In this document: positions 43,964 through 51,746 of the stretch, one piece after another
Numbering within the stretch: position 1 is the stretch's first letter
How the letters are laid out: the number at the start of each line of letters is the position of its first letter
Origin: Pseudomonas sp. MYb118
GTDB lineage: Bacteria; Pseudomonadota; Gammaproteobacteria; Pseudomonadales; Pseudomonadaceae
Direction: 5' to 3'
Length of the DNA: 64,000 nucleotides
Assembly (NCBI RefSeq): GCF_040947875.1
Contig: NZ_JBFRXN010000004.1
Location: 744,001 to 808,000 of the forward strand
Translations under genes and position numbers: made by a program
Notes under the pieces: generated by a model
Databases searched by the model: none
Seen by the model: the letters and a program-made list of their open reading frames with translations, nothing else
Told to the model about the DNA's origin: nothing

Positions 43964-45088
43964 ATGAGACTGCACGAGTTCATTATTCGGCACAACGAGC
44001 AGATATTGGTAGCTTGGGAAAAATTCGCCAGATCTGTGGAAACCCCTATACCTTCGATGAATGCCGAGGAATTGAGGGATCATGCAGAGCGCATACTGAT
44101 GACCGCTGCTCAGGATATGCAGACTTTTCAGACTCAGGGGCAGCAGATTGCCAAGTCACATGGTGATGGCCCTCAGAGCGTGACTGATTCACCCGCACAG
44201 ACGCATGCGATGACACGCTTCGTGGCAGGCTTTTCTATGGATCAGATGGTTTCAGAATTTCGAGCACTTCGGTCGAGTGTACTCAGGCTTTGGCTGTCAG
44301 AAAATCGCGTCGAGGATGAGCATGATATTCAGGACATGATCCGCTTCAATGAAGCCATAGACCAGGCGCTCGTTGAATCAATTGCCACTTTCGAGAAAGC
44401 TGTTGATACCACGCGGAAAATGGTTCTAGGGGTGTTGGGCCACGACTTACGTTCGCCTATGGGAGCTGTGATGATGGCGAGCGATCTCCTTCGCGAGAGA
44501 GCGAGTCTGACGGATAGGGATAAAAAGCTGGCATCGCAGATTAGCGCGAGCATACGTCGCGCTAATCTGATGGTGGGCGACTTGCTCGATCTGACCCGCT
44601 GTAATCTCGGAAGTGGCATACCCATTAATCGGGAAAACTCTGATCTGGGCAATATTTGCGTGTCGGTCGTAGAGGAACTGTGTACGTGGTTTCCTCATGC
44701 GCAGATCAATGTGAATTTAAGCGAGGCGGTGACGGGGATGTACGACCCGAAACGGCTGGAGCAGGTTTTCACTAATCTGATCAGCAATGCAATTCGGCAT
44801 GGAGATTCGGAGCAGCCTATCCATGTGACATTGTCGCAGAAGAACAACTGCTCAATTTTTACCGTTCAAAATCGGGGAGAACTTATTCCTTCTAGTGTTA
44901 TGCCACTTCTTTTCAATCCCCAGGGTCGATACTCAAACTATGCGGCGACAGAGAAAGGGTTGAGCGCAGGCCTGGGTTTGGGTTTATTCATAGTGGCAGA
45001 GATCGTCACCGCCCATGGCGGAGCAGTCGAAGTGGTGTCTACAGTTGAGCAGGGTACAGTGTTCAAAGTGCTACTTCCGATCACTTAA
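43964..45088 (+). CDS. Histidine kinase with RsbRD-like N-terminal domain
   Basis: This 374-residue cytosolic kinase starts with a helical domain of about 150 residues (MRLHEFIIRHNEQILVAWEK, then MDQMVSEFRALRSSVLRLWL) like the RsbRD_N sensor. A HisKA segment with phospho-His in LGHDLRSPMGAV near residue 165 and an HATPase domain (VFTNLISNAIRHG, then GLGLGLFIVAEIVTAHGG) follow. No membrane helix is seen, so it senses a cytosolic cue or partner. It may phosphorylate the divergent receiver. Confidence 0.87.
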   Translation: MRLHEFIIRHNEQILVAWEKFARSVETPIPSMNAEELRDHAERILMTAAQDMQTFQTQGQQIAKSHGDGPQSVTDSPAQTHAMTRFVAGFSMDQMVSEFRALRSSVLRLWLSENRVEDEHDIQDMIRFNEAIDQALVESIATFEKAVDTTRKMVLGVLGHDLRSPMGAVMMASDLLRERASLTDRDKKLASQISASIRRANLMVGDLLDLTRCNLGSGIPINRENSDLGNICVSVVEELCTWFPHAQINVNLSEAVTGMYDPKRLEQVFTNLISNAIRHGDSEQPIHVTLSQKNNCSIFTVQNRGELIPSSVMPLLFNPQGRYSNYAATEKGLSAGLGLGLFIVAEIVTAHGGAVEVVSTVEQGTVFKVLLPIT

Positions 45089-45224
45089 TGCTGTCTTTAT
45101 TCCGTCAACCTTTTAGTATGTGTTGGGAAATAGTGGGGGTCACCCGCGAGCGCGGTTACCCCAACTTAGGGCGTCGACGATGGTGCCAGCTCTCGTCCAA
45201 TAACTAGAACACCTGGCGGGCGAT

Positions 45225-45449
45225 TCATAACTCATCCTCTTGAACTGCAGAGCTGACTGCCTTAAAGCGTATTTCTCGAAACGAACCCGACTTGCCCGGG
45301 ACTCTTAAGCACGCCCCTTCTCTGGAAAGCAAAGGCGTCGCCAGATCTATCAACTCTTCGAGTGTCTTCGCCTCCATTGCGATCCTCACAGAACGCGCCC
45401 TATACAGGCCCCAGCCGGTCGCAATCGCCTCGATCCTATATGTTTGCAT
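45225..45449 (-). CDS. Small protein of unknown function (DUF1902-like)
   Basis: This 74-residue protein (MQTYRIEAIATGWGLYRARS) has a beta-strand start, then EAKTLEELIDLATPLLSREG, then strands and an acidic end. This pattern recalls DUF1902/HicB-like half-domains, but no HicA toxin gene lies beside it. Coding is plausible; function unknown. Confidence 0.5.
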   Translation of the reverse strand: MQTYRIEAIATGWGLYRARSVRIAMEAKTLEELIDLATPLLSREGACLRVPGKSGSFREIRFKAVSSAVQEDEL

Positions 45450-45761
45450 GAGCCTGCCGTCTTCGCCGTATAGACGGTTGAGGCCGCATTGAGGAATGTG
45501 TTCAGAATTTTTTCTGACCTAGTTGCAATTGAGCCTGGGTTCGTGAGAACCGATAGCTGGTAGCTGCCACTCTTGACTGATCATTTCCAACCAATGCTGC
45601 TTTTCGCGACAGGCTGCAATCGGCCAATATCGGACGTTCGACCGGAAATGCTGCGCGCCCAGTGGCAGTCATTCAAGAACTATGACGCCGCGCTGTCGAG
45701 CGCGCTCTCGCGAAATCACTCTTAAGCAAGCTAGCCCTTCACCAAATCAAGCCAATTAACT
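45450..45761. other. Stretch without a supported gene
   Basis: About 310 bases of mixed composition. I see no convincing gene, RNA or repeat. Short phrases such as gctgtcgagcgcgctctcgcg form small dyads but have no clear role. Confidence 0.4.
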
Positions 45762-45962
45762 TCAATGGGGCTCCGGATGCCCAGGGGCATTCATAAATGC
45801 ATGCCATTTTTCATAGGCTTCATGCTGCTTTGTTGATGCAGCGTCCCACTCTGGACCCGAAACACGCTTGGCTGAAACTAGCGTCATCATCTCCACCGTG
45901 GCGATATCCATTTCTTCCCGCAGTCTACGTGTTTCGATCCTGATCTCTTCTATAGAAGCCAT
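45762..45962 (-). CDS. Small charged helical protein
   Basis: This 66-residue protein (MASIEEIRIETRRLREEMDI) is rich in Glu and Arg and looks like a coiled coil, ending NAPGHPEPH. The ribosome site is weak. Reading frame and composition are plausible, but evidence is limited. Confidence 0.42.
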   Translation of the reverse strand: MASIEEIRIETRRLREEMDIATVEMMTLVSAKRVSGPEWDAASTKQHEAYEKWHAFMNAPGHPEPH

Positions 45963-46135
45963 CGTCTGAGCTCTGGACGGGAACCACCGCCATTGAGAAA
46001 CCGATGTCCCTCAGGCTGAAGACTAGGAGCGCGAGCGATGATTCATTTGATCTTACAGCTGGTCGCTCGCTGTTTTTTACCTTGCGCGAGGATGCTCACG
46101 ATGTGGATCCGCAAGGATGACCTTGAACGGGGGGA

Positions 46136-46372
46136 TCAGCTGTCTACGGTCCAAGAAGATTTACGAGCATCTCCAGGGGCGAGTGGAGGCCTCAGAGTGA
46201 AAGTAAAGCTTCCAGTTAGGCGCAGACGGAGCTCCGCCGGCATGATGAAGGAAAAATGGATGAGCCATGCTCCATTACCTAATAGAAAATTGTCCACTCG
46301 GTAACGTGCCACTTCTGCTTCAGTTATTCCTATGTGGTGCGCAATCTCGGAGTCACTAGGCACATCGGGCAT
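46136..46372 (-). CDS. Small protein with possible HTH start
   Basis: This 78-residue protein starts MPDVPSDSEIAHHIGITEAE, which looks like a helix-turn-helix, and continues NGAWLIHFSFIMPAELRLRL. GAGG lies 8 bases before ATG 46372. It is favoured over the overlapping rightward reading at 46038-46304, which is rich in Arg and lacks a start site. Confidence 0.5.
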   Translation of the reverse strand: MPDVPSDSEIAHHIGITEAEVARYRVDNFLLGNGAWLIHFSFIMPAELRLRLTGSFTFTLRPPLAPGDARKSSWTVDS

Positions 46373-46832
46373 TCATTCGCCTCAAAGGGTTGCCAGAGCA
46401 CAACCGAAAAGAAAAATAGTGGAAGGTCCACGAGCCTATCTTGATCACATGCTGTTCAGGCACTTGCCGTTTGGGAATTGCAAGGCCTGATCCGCATCAG
46501 ACGGAGGGGATCGCTCGTATGTCACTGTCGGGCGAGATGACACGTTCTGATTACTCGTTCAGGCGTTAATCAGCCCGCCACCTCTCGGAAATTCAGACCC
46601 AGCTCATGAATGCTTCGGCCTGACCTAGGGTTAAGGTAGGTGCGTTCACTATACACACCTAAAATGTCGAATCCTGACAAAATTTAGAAATTTAGCGGCA
46701 TTTTTATGGAAATTCTCGCCGGTTCGGATTGTCTGGTTTGAGGCAATTTGCACGTCGCCTCAGCCCCACCTGATAAAGCGGTCTGAATTCGGAGTCACCG
46801 CGATAGGGCGCTTGCTGTCATCACTCTCTCGT
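46373..46832. other. AT-rich stretch downstream of integrase, possible att region
   Basis: No gene is supported in these 460 bases. The part 46660-46730 is AT-rich (acaaaatttagaaatttagc) and contains cgccggttcg at 46717-46726, identical to ten bases of the T arm of tRNA-Cys (41973-41982). Phage att sites often lie just past the integrase gene, so the left prophage end may be here or at the tRNA. Confidence 0.35.
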
Positions 46833-47888
46833 TCATTTCGTTGGCTTTACAATCTCGCCGACTCGCCGGTAAACCTTCTTTGTAATCTCCTCGCTCGAAT
46901 GCCCCAGTAGGCGACTGGCATGGGCTAACTCGATTTCACTGGCGGCTTTGGGTCTGATATCCCTGAATTGAAATTGGCGAATCGAAGTGGCCAGGGTTTG
47001 GTCTCTTTCAATTGCTGCTTTCACTGCAGCCTTTTCGCGTGCTTCGTCCCAACGGTTTCGCAACATCTGCTGGCTCATTCTCAACCCCGAAGCATTGGTG
47101 ATCAGGGTAGAGGTCTTGATGCCGCTCATGGACCTGCGCTCGAGCAACCCGGAAATAAATGCACTCAGGTTAGATTCATCCTCAATACGAATGCGAAGGC
47201 GCTTTTCTGTTTTGCCTTGGCCAACCATCAAAAAACCGTTGTTCAAGTCGGTCATGGCGGTTTTCAACACGTCAGCGGGGCGTTGCCCGGTCAGATAAGC
47301 TAAGTCCATCGCGTCCTTGAGCTCTTGCACTGCTTCAGCGTAAACCGCATCCCAAACAGCCTTACCGGCGTAATAGTCCCGCGGCTTTTCTTTGTTTCGG
47401 CGAACGCCGAAGCAAGGATTTGCGTTTGAAGTGAGCCCCCATTCACGAGCGATCGTGAACATGTGCGAAAGCAGGGCAATTTCCCTGTTGGCTCTGACTT
47501 TCGCGGTCCGCGCGTCCCGATATTGCGCCACGATCTGTGGCGTAATGGAGTTGATGGGGGCTTGCTCAAATGATTTTCTGAGCTGTTTCAGTTCCTTCAG
47601 ATTGTCCTTTTGGGTCCGCGGTTTTTTGGTTGGGATGATCTTCTCTTCGTAGCGGTCAAACAATGCCCCCATCAGATGGTCAGGCTTGGGCACGGACTTG
47701 CGCTCGAGCCTGGCCCATTCGATTTTTGCTTGGTCGATGTCGCCTCCGAGCGGAATCTCTTTACGACCACCCGCCGCATCCCTGCCGTTGTAGTAGTACC
47801 CGACCCACGTATCTCCGTTTTTCCTTTTCCGGACTCTTCGGATCATGCGTGGTGGTAGATCGCGATTAGTTGCATTCTTATGGCGCAT
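46833..47888 (-). CDS. int: Prophage tyrosine integrase
   Basis: This 351-residue recombinase has an N-terminal arm-binding part (RKNGDTWVGYYYNGRD), a SAM-like core-binding domain near residues 90-165, and a catalytic domain. Catalytic residues are Arg in LTGQRPADVL, Arg in FRDIRPKAASE, His in LGHSSEEIT and Tyr in KKVYRRVG. The His normally found two positions before the second Arg (HxxR) is Arg here, as I recall from related Pseudomonas phage enzymes. It closes the leftward operon. Confidence 0.93.
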   Translation of the reverse strand: MRHKNATNRDLPPRMIRRVRKRKNGDTWVGYYYNGRDAAGGRKEIPLGGDIDQAKIEWARLERKSVPKPDHLMGALFDRYEEKIIPTKKPRTQKDNLKELKQLRKSFEQAPINSITPQIVAQYRDARTAKVRANREIALLSHMFTIAREWGLTSNANPCFGVRRNKEKPRDYYAGKAVWDAVYAEAVQELKDAMDLAYLTGQRPADVLKTAMTDLNNGFLMVGQGKTEKRLRIRIEDESNLSAFISGLLERRSMSGIKTSTLITNASGLRMSQQMLRNRWDEAREKAAVKAAIERDQTLATSIRQFQFRDIRPKAASEIELAHASRLLGHSSEEITKKVYRRVGEIVKPTK

Positions 47889-47891
47889 AGA

Positions 47892-48128
47892 TCAACTCAC
47901 GCTGGCCAGGTCGAGTGTCCAGGTTTCAGCTACCACGTTAGCGGCATTAGGCTTCACACCGGCAAGTTTCAGTCGGGCATAGACACGACCTACGATCGGG
48001 CGTCGTGCTCCCGTCAACACGAATTGCCAATGGTTATTCGTAAGCCACTGGATCTGCCGAGAAGGAGTTTGGTAGCCCGTGATGGTCGCCAGTTCGTCTT
48101 CGTCGAGCGTTTCACTTTGAATATCCAT
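47892..48128 (-). CDS. DUF4224 phage protein
   Basis: This 78-residue protein contains LDEDELATITGYQTPSRQIQWLTNNHWQFVLTG, the DUF4224 pattern. Such proteins lie next to phage integrases and are suspected excisionase-like DNA-binding factors. Here it ends 3 bases before integrase starts, so the two are co-transcribed. Confidence 0.82.
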   Translation of the reverse strand: MDIQSETLDEDELATITGYQTPSRQIQWLTNNHWQFVLTGARRPIVGRVYARLKLAGVKPNAANVVAETWTLDLASVS

Positions 48129-48131
48129 CGG

Positions 48132-48572
48132 TTACTTAACTCCATGTGGGGTTGCGTTGCTGGCGGATTCGTGAACTGGCTGCAGGAGAGCGGCCATCGC
48201 CAGGGCTCGCTCGCGCAGCACGATAGAATCGCGCTCGAGCTTTTTACCTGTGCGGAAGGCGCTGAACGTCTCCGCTGCGATACGCAGTTTTTCAGCGATA
48301 TCCAAAAGTGTTTGGTGTGCCGTTCCATCCAGTTTCGAGGCAGCCAGTGCCTGCTTGTAACGGGTGAGCAGGTGCTGATGGGCAACCCTTGCATCGTTCA
48401 GCGAGCACTCTAGAGCTCGCATTTTTTCAGCGTGGTCGACTTGTTGAATTGTTTTGCCATCTTCAACGCCGTCAATTCGCCCGTCGATCAGCCCCCCGCG
48501 ATAGCCCGCCCAATAGGTGATGCCAACAAGTACGATCAGAACGATCAGTGCGCAAACTTGAATGGTGGTCAT
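48132..48572 (-). CDS. Membrane-anchored coiled-coil phage protein
   Basis: This 146-residue protein has one N-terminal helix (VCALIVLIVLVGITYWAGYR) and a long helical remainder (EKMRALECSLNDARVAHQHLL, then ERDSIVLRERALAMAALLQPV). The start site reads GAGGTACACAGCACATG, a form repeated at 49866. It lies just after hairpin A. Function unknown; a spanin-like or superinfection role is only possible. Confidence 0.65.
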   Translation of the reverse strand: MTTIQVCALIVLIVLVGITYWAGYRGGLIDGRIDGVEDGKTIQQVDHAEKMRALECSLNDARVAHQHLLTRYKQALAASKLDGTAHQTLLDIAEKLRIAAETFSAFRTGKKLERDSIVLRERALAMAALLQPVHESASNATPHGVK

Positions 48573-48597
48573 GTGCTGTGTACCTCGGTAGAGCCCA

Positions 48598-48627
48598 CCG
48601 CCGGGATTTTTGGTGAGAGGCCGGCGG
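48598..48627 (-). repeat. Hairpin A with CCTCTCACCA loop
   Basis: In the leftward sense: CCGCCGG, loop CCTCTCACCAAAAATC, CCGGCGG. The 7-base stem is perfect. It lies between the DUF2303 stop and the start of the coiled-coil gene. One of six copies of the loop sequence in the early region. Confidence 0.8.
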
Positions 48628-48648
48628 CGGGGTGTTGCGGGGAGTTAT

Positions 48649-49470
48649 TTAGATCGTGGCTTCGTAGAGCGGCACGTCGTTGATGGCGCCTTCGATCTTG
48701 TCGCGAACGGCGTTGTAGGCTTCCTCGAGCACCTTGTCGGCGCGAACCAGTTCGTACCACATGACCAAGCGGCCTTCCTGGATGCGATAGCGGAAGCGGG
48801 CGGGTACGCAGAAGGCATCGCCGCCGAGGAATGGCTTGAGAGCAATGAAGAATTCTTCGGGGATACGCAGCTGGCCAGCTTCGCCGGCGCGCCCGTCGAT
48901 TTCTTCGTTGTAGGTCAGTTGCACCTGGCCGTTGTCGAGGCGAGTGCCTTGGCGGAACGTGATGTTCTTCTTCGCTTCCAGTGTGCGGCTGATTTCCAGC
49001 ATGTCGGCAGCGCTTGGGGTGCTCTCGTATTCGGGGTGGTGGGTGATGTCCTTGACGTTGTCTTCGATGAATTCGGCGAAAGTGGCCTGGTCCATACGCT
49101 TGCGGTCTTTTTCCTTCCAGTTACCCCATTCGACGGTGGTCGGGCAGCGGTAGGTCGCAACGTGCTCGCGCCAAGCCGGAGCGGCCGGATCGTGATAGTC
49201 GATGATCGCTGTGAAAGTACGGCCTTCGGGGCCATTGCAGAACACTGCCGTGGCCTGGGTGGCAAAGCGGTTCACGTAGCTGATGAACGACTCTGCATCG
49301 AGCACCGTGAGCTTCTGCTTGATGCGCGAAGGGGCTGGCAGCAGGTGTTCCAGGCTTTCGATGTTGACCCCGTCCGGAATGAGTGCCAACGGTGCGGCGA
49401 TGCCCGGGACCTCGATCGGCTTGCCAAGGGATTGGACCAGGGTGACCAGATGCTGTAAGGCTTGTTGCAT
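48649..49470 (-). CDS. DUF2303 (YfdQ-like) phage protein
   Basis: This 273-residue protein begins ALQHLVTLVQSLGKPIEVPG and contains ALIPDGVNIESLEHLLPAP, FISYVNRFATQATAVFC and VEWGNWKEKDRKRMDQATFAEFIEDN, conserved in DUF2303/YfdQ of lambdoid prophages. Function is unknown; the gene is typical of early leftward operons. It probably works with the upstream 114-residue protein, since the two are usually adjacent. Confidence 0.85.
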   Translation of the reverse strand: MQQALQHLVTLVQSLGKPIEVPGIAAPLALIPDGVNIESLEHLLPAPSRIKQKLTVLDAESFISYVNRFATQATAVFCNGPEGRTFTAIIDYHDPAAPAWREHVATYRCPTTVEWGNWKEKDRKRMDQATFAEFIEDNVKDITHHPEYESTPSAADMLEISRTLEAKKNITFRQGTRLDNGQVQLTYNEEIDGRAGEAGQLRIPEEFFIALKPFLGGDAFCVPARFRYRIQEGRLVMWYELVRADKVLEEAYNAVRDKIEGAINDVPLYEATI

Positions 49471-49480
49471 TGGATGTGCT

Positions 49481-49528
49481 CCAGTGGATAACGATTTGGT
49501 GAGAGGTTGGTGGGGCGGGTGTTACTGG
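49481..49528 (-). repeat. Copy B of the CCTCTCACCA motif
   Basis: In the leftward sense CCTCTCACCAAATCG lies upstream of the DUF2303 gene. Flanks ccagt..aac and gtt-actgg can pair only with gaps, so the stem is weak here. The right flank overlaps the stop of the preceding gene. Confidence 0.6.
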
Positions 49529-49866
49529 CTGACCTGACGCAATGCGCCCGGCGCTGTCTCGTCCTCGACACTGCGCAGCGGGAATTCCTGCTGACGTGGG
49601 TCGCGGCGGGTCAAATTGCCTTCGGGGGTCATGAAGAACAGCGATGTACCGCGAGCCAAGATCGGCTCTTTCGCTTTGACGTCGGCCTTGATGGTCATCT
49701 GGCCGCTGCCTTCTGGCTTGTAAATCAGCTTGATGGTCAGTTCTCCGCCCTTGCCGGTCTGGCGGATCGCGTCGATCAAACTGTGCTGGGTTTCGCTGAG
49801 TTCATCGAGCAGGCCTCCGGCCTCGATATCCCGGAGCGTGTCGATGAAGGGGCGAGCTTTGCTCAT
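49522..49866 (-). CDS. Phage early protein of unknown function
   Basis: This 114-residue protein contains FIDTLRDIEAGGLLDELSETQHSLIDAIRQTGKGGELTIKL and a beta-rich middle. It is often the partner upstream of DUF2303 genes in Pseudomonas prophages as I recall. GAGGCACAGCACATG is its start site. Confidence 0.7.
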   Translation of the reverse strand: MSKARPFIDTLRDIEAGGLLDELSETQHSLIDAIRQTGKGGELTIKLIYKPEGSGQMTIKADVKAKEPILARGTSLFFMTPEGNLTRRDPRQQEFPLRSVEDETAPGALRQVSQ

Positions 49867-49922
49867 GTGCTGTGCCTCATTGGGTGGTTGTTTGCCCCTG
49901 GGCGGCAGGGGTCACCGTTGAA

Positions 49923-50168
49923 TCAAGCCGCTTGCTTCGCCGCTTGCGCGTCGAGGTAAGCGGCCAAGTCATGCAGGTAAACAACAGCTGTGCCTTTGTT
50001 TCCCGCTCCCCCTAGGCGGGTGACCTTCAACTCGATACGCCCAGCGCTGATGCGGCGTAGCAGGTACCGATCGCTTGATATGTGGGAGAAGTAACGCTCG
50101 CGGATGGCCGATAGCGTTGGGCATGGTGTCGCCCATTCCTTCCTCAGTTGGTCGATGGTGTTGCTCAC
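49923..50168 (-). CDS. PrtN-family (pyocin activator) protein
   Basis: This 81-residue protein matches the PyocinActivator/PrtN pattern: RYFSHISSDRYLLRRISAGRIELKV, then GTAVVYLHDLAAYLDAQ. PrtN activates pyocin genes by P-box binding after SOS release of PrtR. A short homologue in a prophage may act as a local DNA-binding activator or excisionase-like protein. The start overlaps the stop of the gene upstream (GTGA/ATGA type). Confidence 0.75.
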   Translation of the reverse strand: MSNTIDQLRKEWATPCPTLSAIRERYFSHISSDRYLLRRISAGRIELKVTRLGGAGNKGTAVVYLHDLAAYLDAQAAKQAA

Positions 50169-50548
50169 GCAGCGTCCTCCCCAATCCCCTCCGATGGGGG
50201 CAGCAACTTGAGGCGGATCATTTCGGCGAGGCCTTCTTTGCTCTTGCCCCTGGCTGCGGCGCAGATCTGACCTTTTTCATCAGCGACGACAGCGCCGAAG
50301 GGAAACTCGGGCGAGTTGGTTGGGGTGACGTAGGCCGTCTGGCCTTCTTGAATCACGCCGTTGACGCAGCGAAAGGCCTCGGCGAGTTCCACTGTGCGGC
50401 AAGGCATGCTGTCCAGCAGATCAATGGCTTCGCTTGCGGCACCAATAAGGGTGGCGCGACTGACCACGCCCGGGCTGTCCAAATAGATTGGAATCAGCCG
50501 CAAGGCGCCGAGGGCTTGCGTGTAAGCGTTGAAGTAATTGGTCTTCAT
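50165..50548 (-). CDS. Phage early protein of unknown function
   Basis: The 127-residue product starts MKTNYFNAYTQALGALRLIP. Its C-terminal half contains FPFGAVVADEKGQICAAARGKSKEGLAEMI. No domain recognised. Both ends overlap neighbours by four bases, so it is part of a tight translational chain. Confidence 0.65.
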   Translation of the reverse strand: MKTNYFNAYTQALGALRLIPIYLDSPGVVSRATLIGAASEAIDLLDSMPCRTVELAEAFRCVNGVIQEGQTAYVTPTNSPEFPFGAVVADEKGQICAAARGKSKEGLAEMIRLKLLPPSEGIGEDAA

Positions 50549-50820
50549 GCTGCGGCGTCCTTGTGCGTGATGGCGATGTCCAGTTTCTTTGCCAGCCATT
50601 GCACGCCGGCCTCGGTGACCATCACCACTGCGTAGTGTTTGTAGCGGTTGGTAGTCCCGATCTGGACGCTGCGCGGGTCTGAAAACAGATTGCCGCCGCC
50701 ACGGTGGTGGCTGGCCAGGTCGCCGCTTTGCGACAGTACGCGGAGCGCGCGCAGTTGTTCGCGAAACTTCCGGGGTTTGAGGCCGAGCACTGCGGCCGTT
50801 TCGTCCAGGGTGCGGTTCAT
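50545..50820 (-). CDS. KilAC-domain antirepressor-like protein
   Basis: This 91-residue protein has TLDETAAVLGLKPRKFREQLRALRVLSQSGDLASHHR and YKHYAVVMVTEAGVQWLAKKL, the ANT/KilAC domain seen at the C-terminus of phage antirepressors. The N-terminal Bro or Rha part is absent, so it is a stand-alone KilAC protein, probably DNA-binding. Confidence 0.8.
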   Translation of the reverse strand: MNRTLDETAAVLGLKPRKFREQLRALRVLSQSGDLASHHRGGGNLFSDPRSVQIGTTNRYKHYAVVMVTEAGVQWLAKKLDIAITHKDAAA

Positions 50821-50829
50821 GGCTCGTCC

Positions 50830-51405
50830 TCAGGCAGCTGTCTCGGCCAGGTTGCGGCGACGTATCACTGCAACGCAGTCGTCGATCAGGCACCGTAGAT
50901 GCTCTCGGTCTCTGGTGTTCCGAACAATCAGGTCGAGCGGCTTGGGCTGAATGCCGGCTTCGCTGGCATGGGGATTAACCGGTGGCGCATCTGGACGGGC
51001 GATGTGAACGATGGCGCCGCCGCGCTGGCGAATAAGGTCGGCTTCGTTCTCAAAGCGGACATCGCTGACAACGAAGCCCACCAGGCCGGATAGCGAGTTT
51101 TGCAGGTAGTTGAGGTTCTGCTCGGCGAGCTTTACCCAGACGTCTGGGTGCACCATTTGGCGAGCCCACTCGGTGCCCATCGACTGCATCAACTCGCGCG
51201 GTGAGCGGCCCAACCAGTCCAATGGCTGTTCCTTCTTCGTGCCCTCGAAATCATCCGGGTCGAGGTTGAAGATTTCCATCAGCCCGGAGCGCAGTGGGTC
51301 GGCGAACGCGTACTGCTCCAGCATGTGGTTGCGTACCAGGTGATCGGCGGCGGTCGATTTTCCCGAGCGGGCGGGGCCAGCAAGGCCAATAAGGATTAGT
51401 TTCAT
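50830..51405 (-). CDS. Deoxynucleotide monophosphate kinase
   Basis: This 191-residue P-loop kinase has GLAGPARSGKSTAADHLV (Walker A) and QYAFADPLRSGLMEIFNLD, then GFVVSDVRFENEADLIRQRGG, typical of phage dNMP kinases of the T4 gp1 family. It phosphorylates deoxynucleoside monophosphates for phage DNA synthesis. Confidence 0.85.
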   Translation of the reverse strand: MKLILIGLAGPARSGKSTAADHLVRNHMLEQYAFADPLRSGLMEIFNLDPDDFEGTKKEQPLDWLGRSPRELMQSMGTEWARQMVHPDVWVKLAEQNLNYLQNSLSGLVGFVVSDVRFENEADLIRQRGGAIVHIARPDAPPVNPHASEAGIQPKPLDLIVRNTRDREHLRCLIDDCVAVIRRRNLAETAA

Positions 51406-51608
51406 GCTGCGTCACCCCCGAATGGCGAGGGGCTGTTATCGGCGGTAGCAGTGTTGGAAGCTTGGATGGCCTCGGTGCGGCCTTTGAGTGTGGTGATCAC
51501 CAGCAGGCCGGTGCGGCGCTGGATGGCTTCTACGGCGGCCCGGCTACTGCACGCAGATGGGTGCAGATATACCGGACAGCGGGTGTTGCTGTGCTGTGTC
51601 GTTTGCAT
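51402..51608 (-). CDS. First gene of leftward operon, unknown function
   Basis: This 68-residue protein (MQTTQHSNTRCPVYLHPSAC) has ARRAAVEAIQRRTGLLVITTLKG-like helical middle and a disordered end. Its start codon lies 2 bases after hairpin C, whose arm holds the only purine-rich (GAG) ribosome site, so translation may depend on opening the hairpin. Stop overlaps the next start (ATGA). Confidence 0.65.
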   Translation of the reverse strand: MQTTQHSNTRCPVYLHPSACSSRAAVEAIQRRTGLLVITTLKGRTEAIQASNTATADNSPSPFGGDAA

Positions 51609-51610
51609 GG

Positions 51611-51639
51611 CTCGTACTCTTTGGTGAGAGGTGTACGAG
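51611..51639 (-). repeat. Hairpin C with CCTCTCACCA loop
   Basis: Leftward sense: CTCGTAC, loop ACCTCTCACCAAAGA, GTACGAG. A perfect 7-base stem in the 5' leader of the early leftward operon, directly before the ATG at 51608. Confidence 0.8.
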
Positions 51640-51643
51640 GCGA

Positions 51644-51687
51644 ACGATACAAATCCGTATCGACACAGTCAATACCTATATGTATTG
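51644..51687 (-). promoter_or_regulatory. Leftward early promoter with two CI operators
   Basis: Leftward -35 TTGACT (51672-51667), 17 bases, -10 TATCGT (51649-51644). Operator O1 CGATAC-AAATCC-GTATCG (51645-51662) covers the -10 and spacer. O2 CAATAC-CTATAT-GTATTG (51670-51687) covers the -35. Centres are 25 bases apart. O2 has the same arms as the operator at the rightward promoter. Confidence 0.85.
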
Positions 51688-51746
51688 ATTTTGGACGTAT
51701 CCCAAAAAAACCCGCGTCGATGCGGGCTCTGAATTGAAGAAGTGTA

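Noticed and set aside
46038..46304. Rightward 88-codon reading
   Set aside because: Arg-rich product without ribosome site, opposite a more plausible leftward gene.
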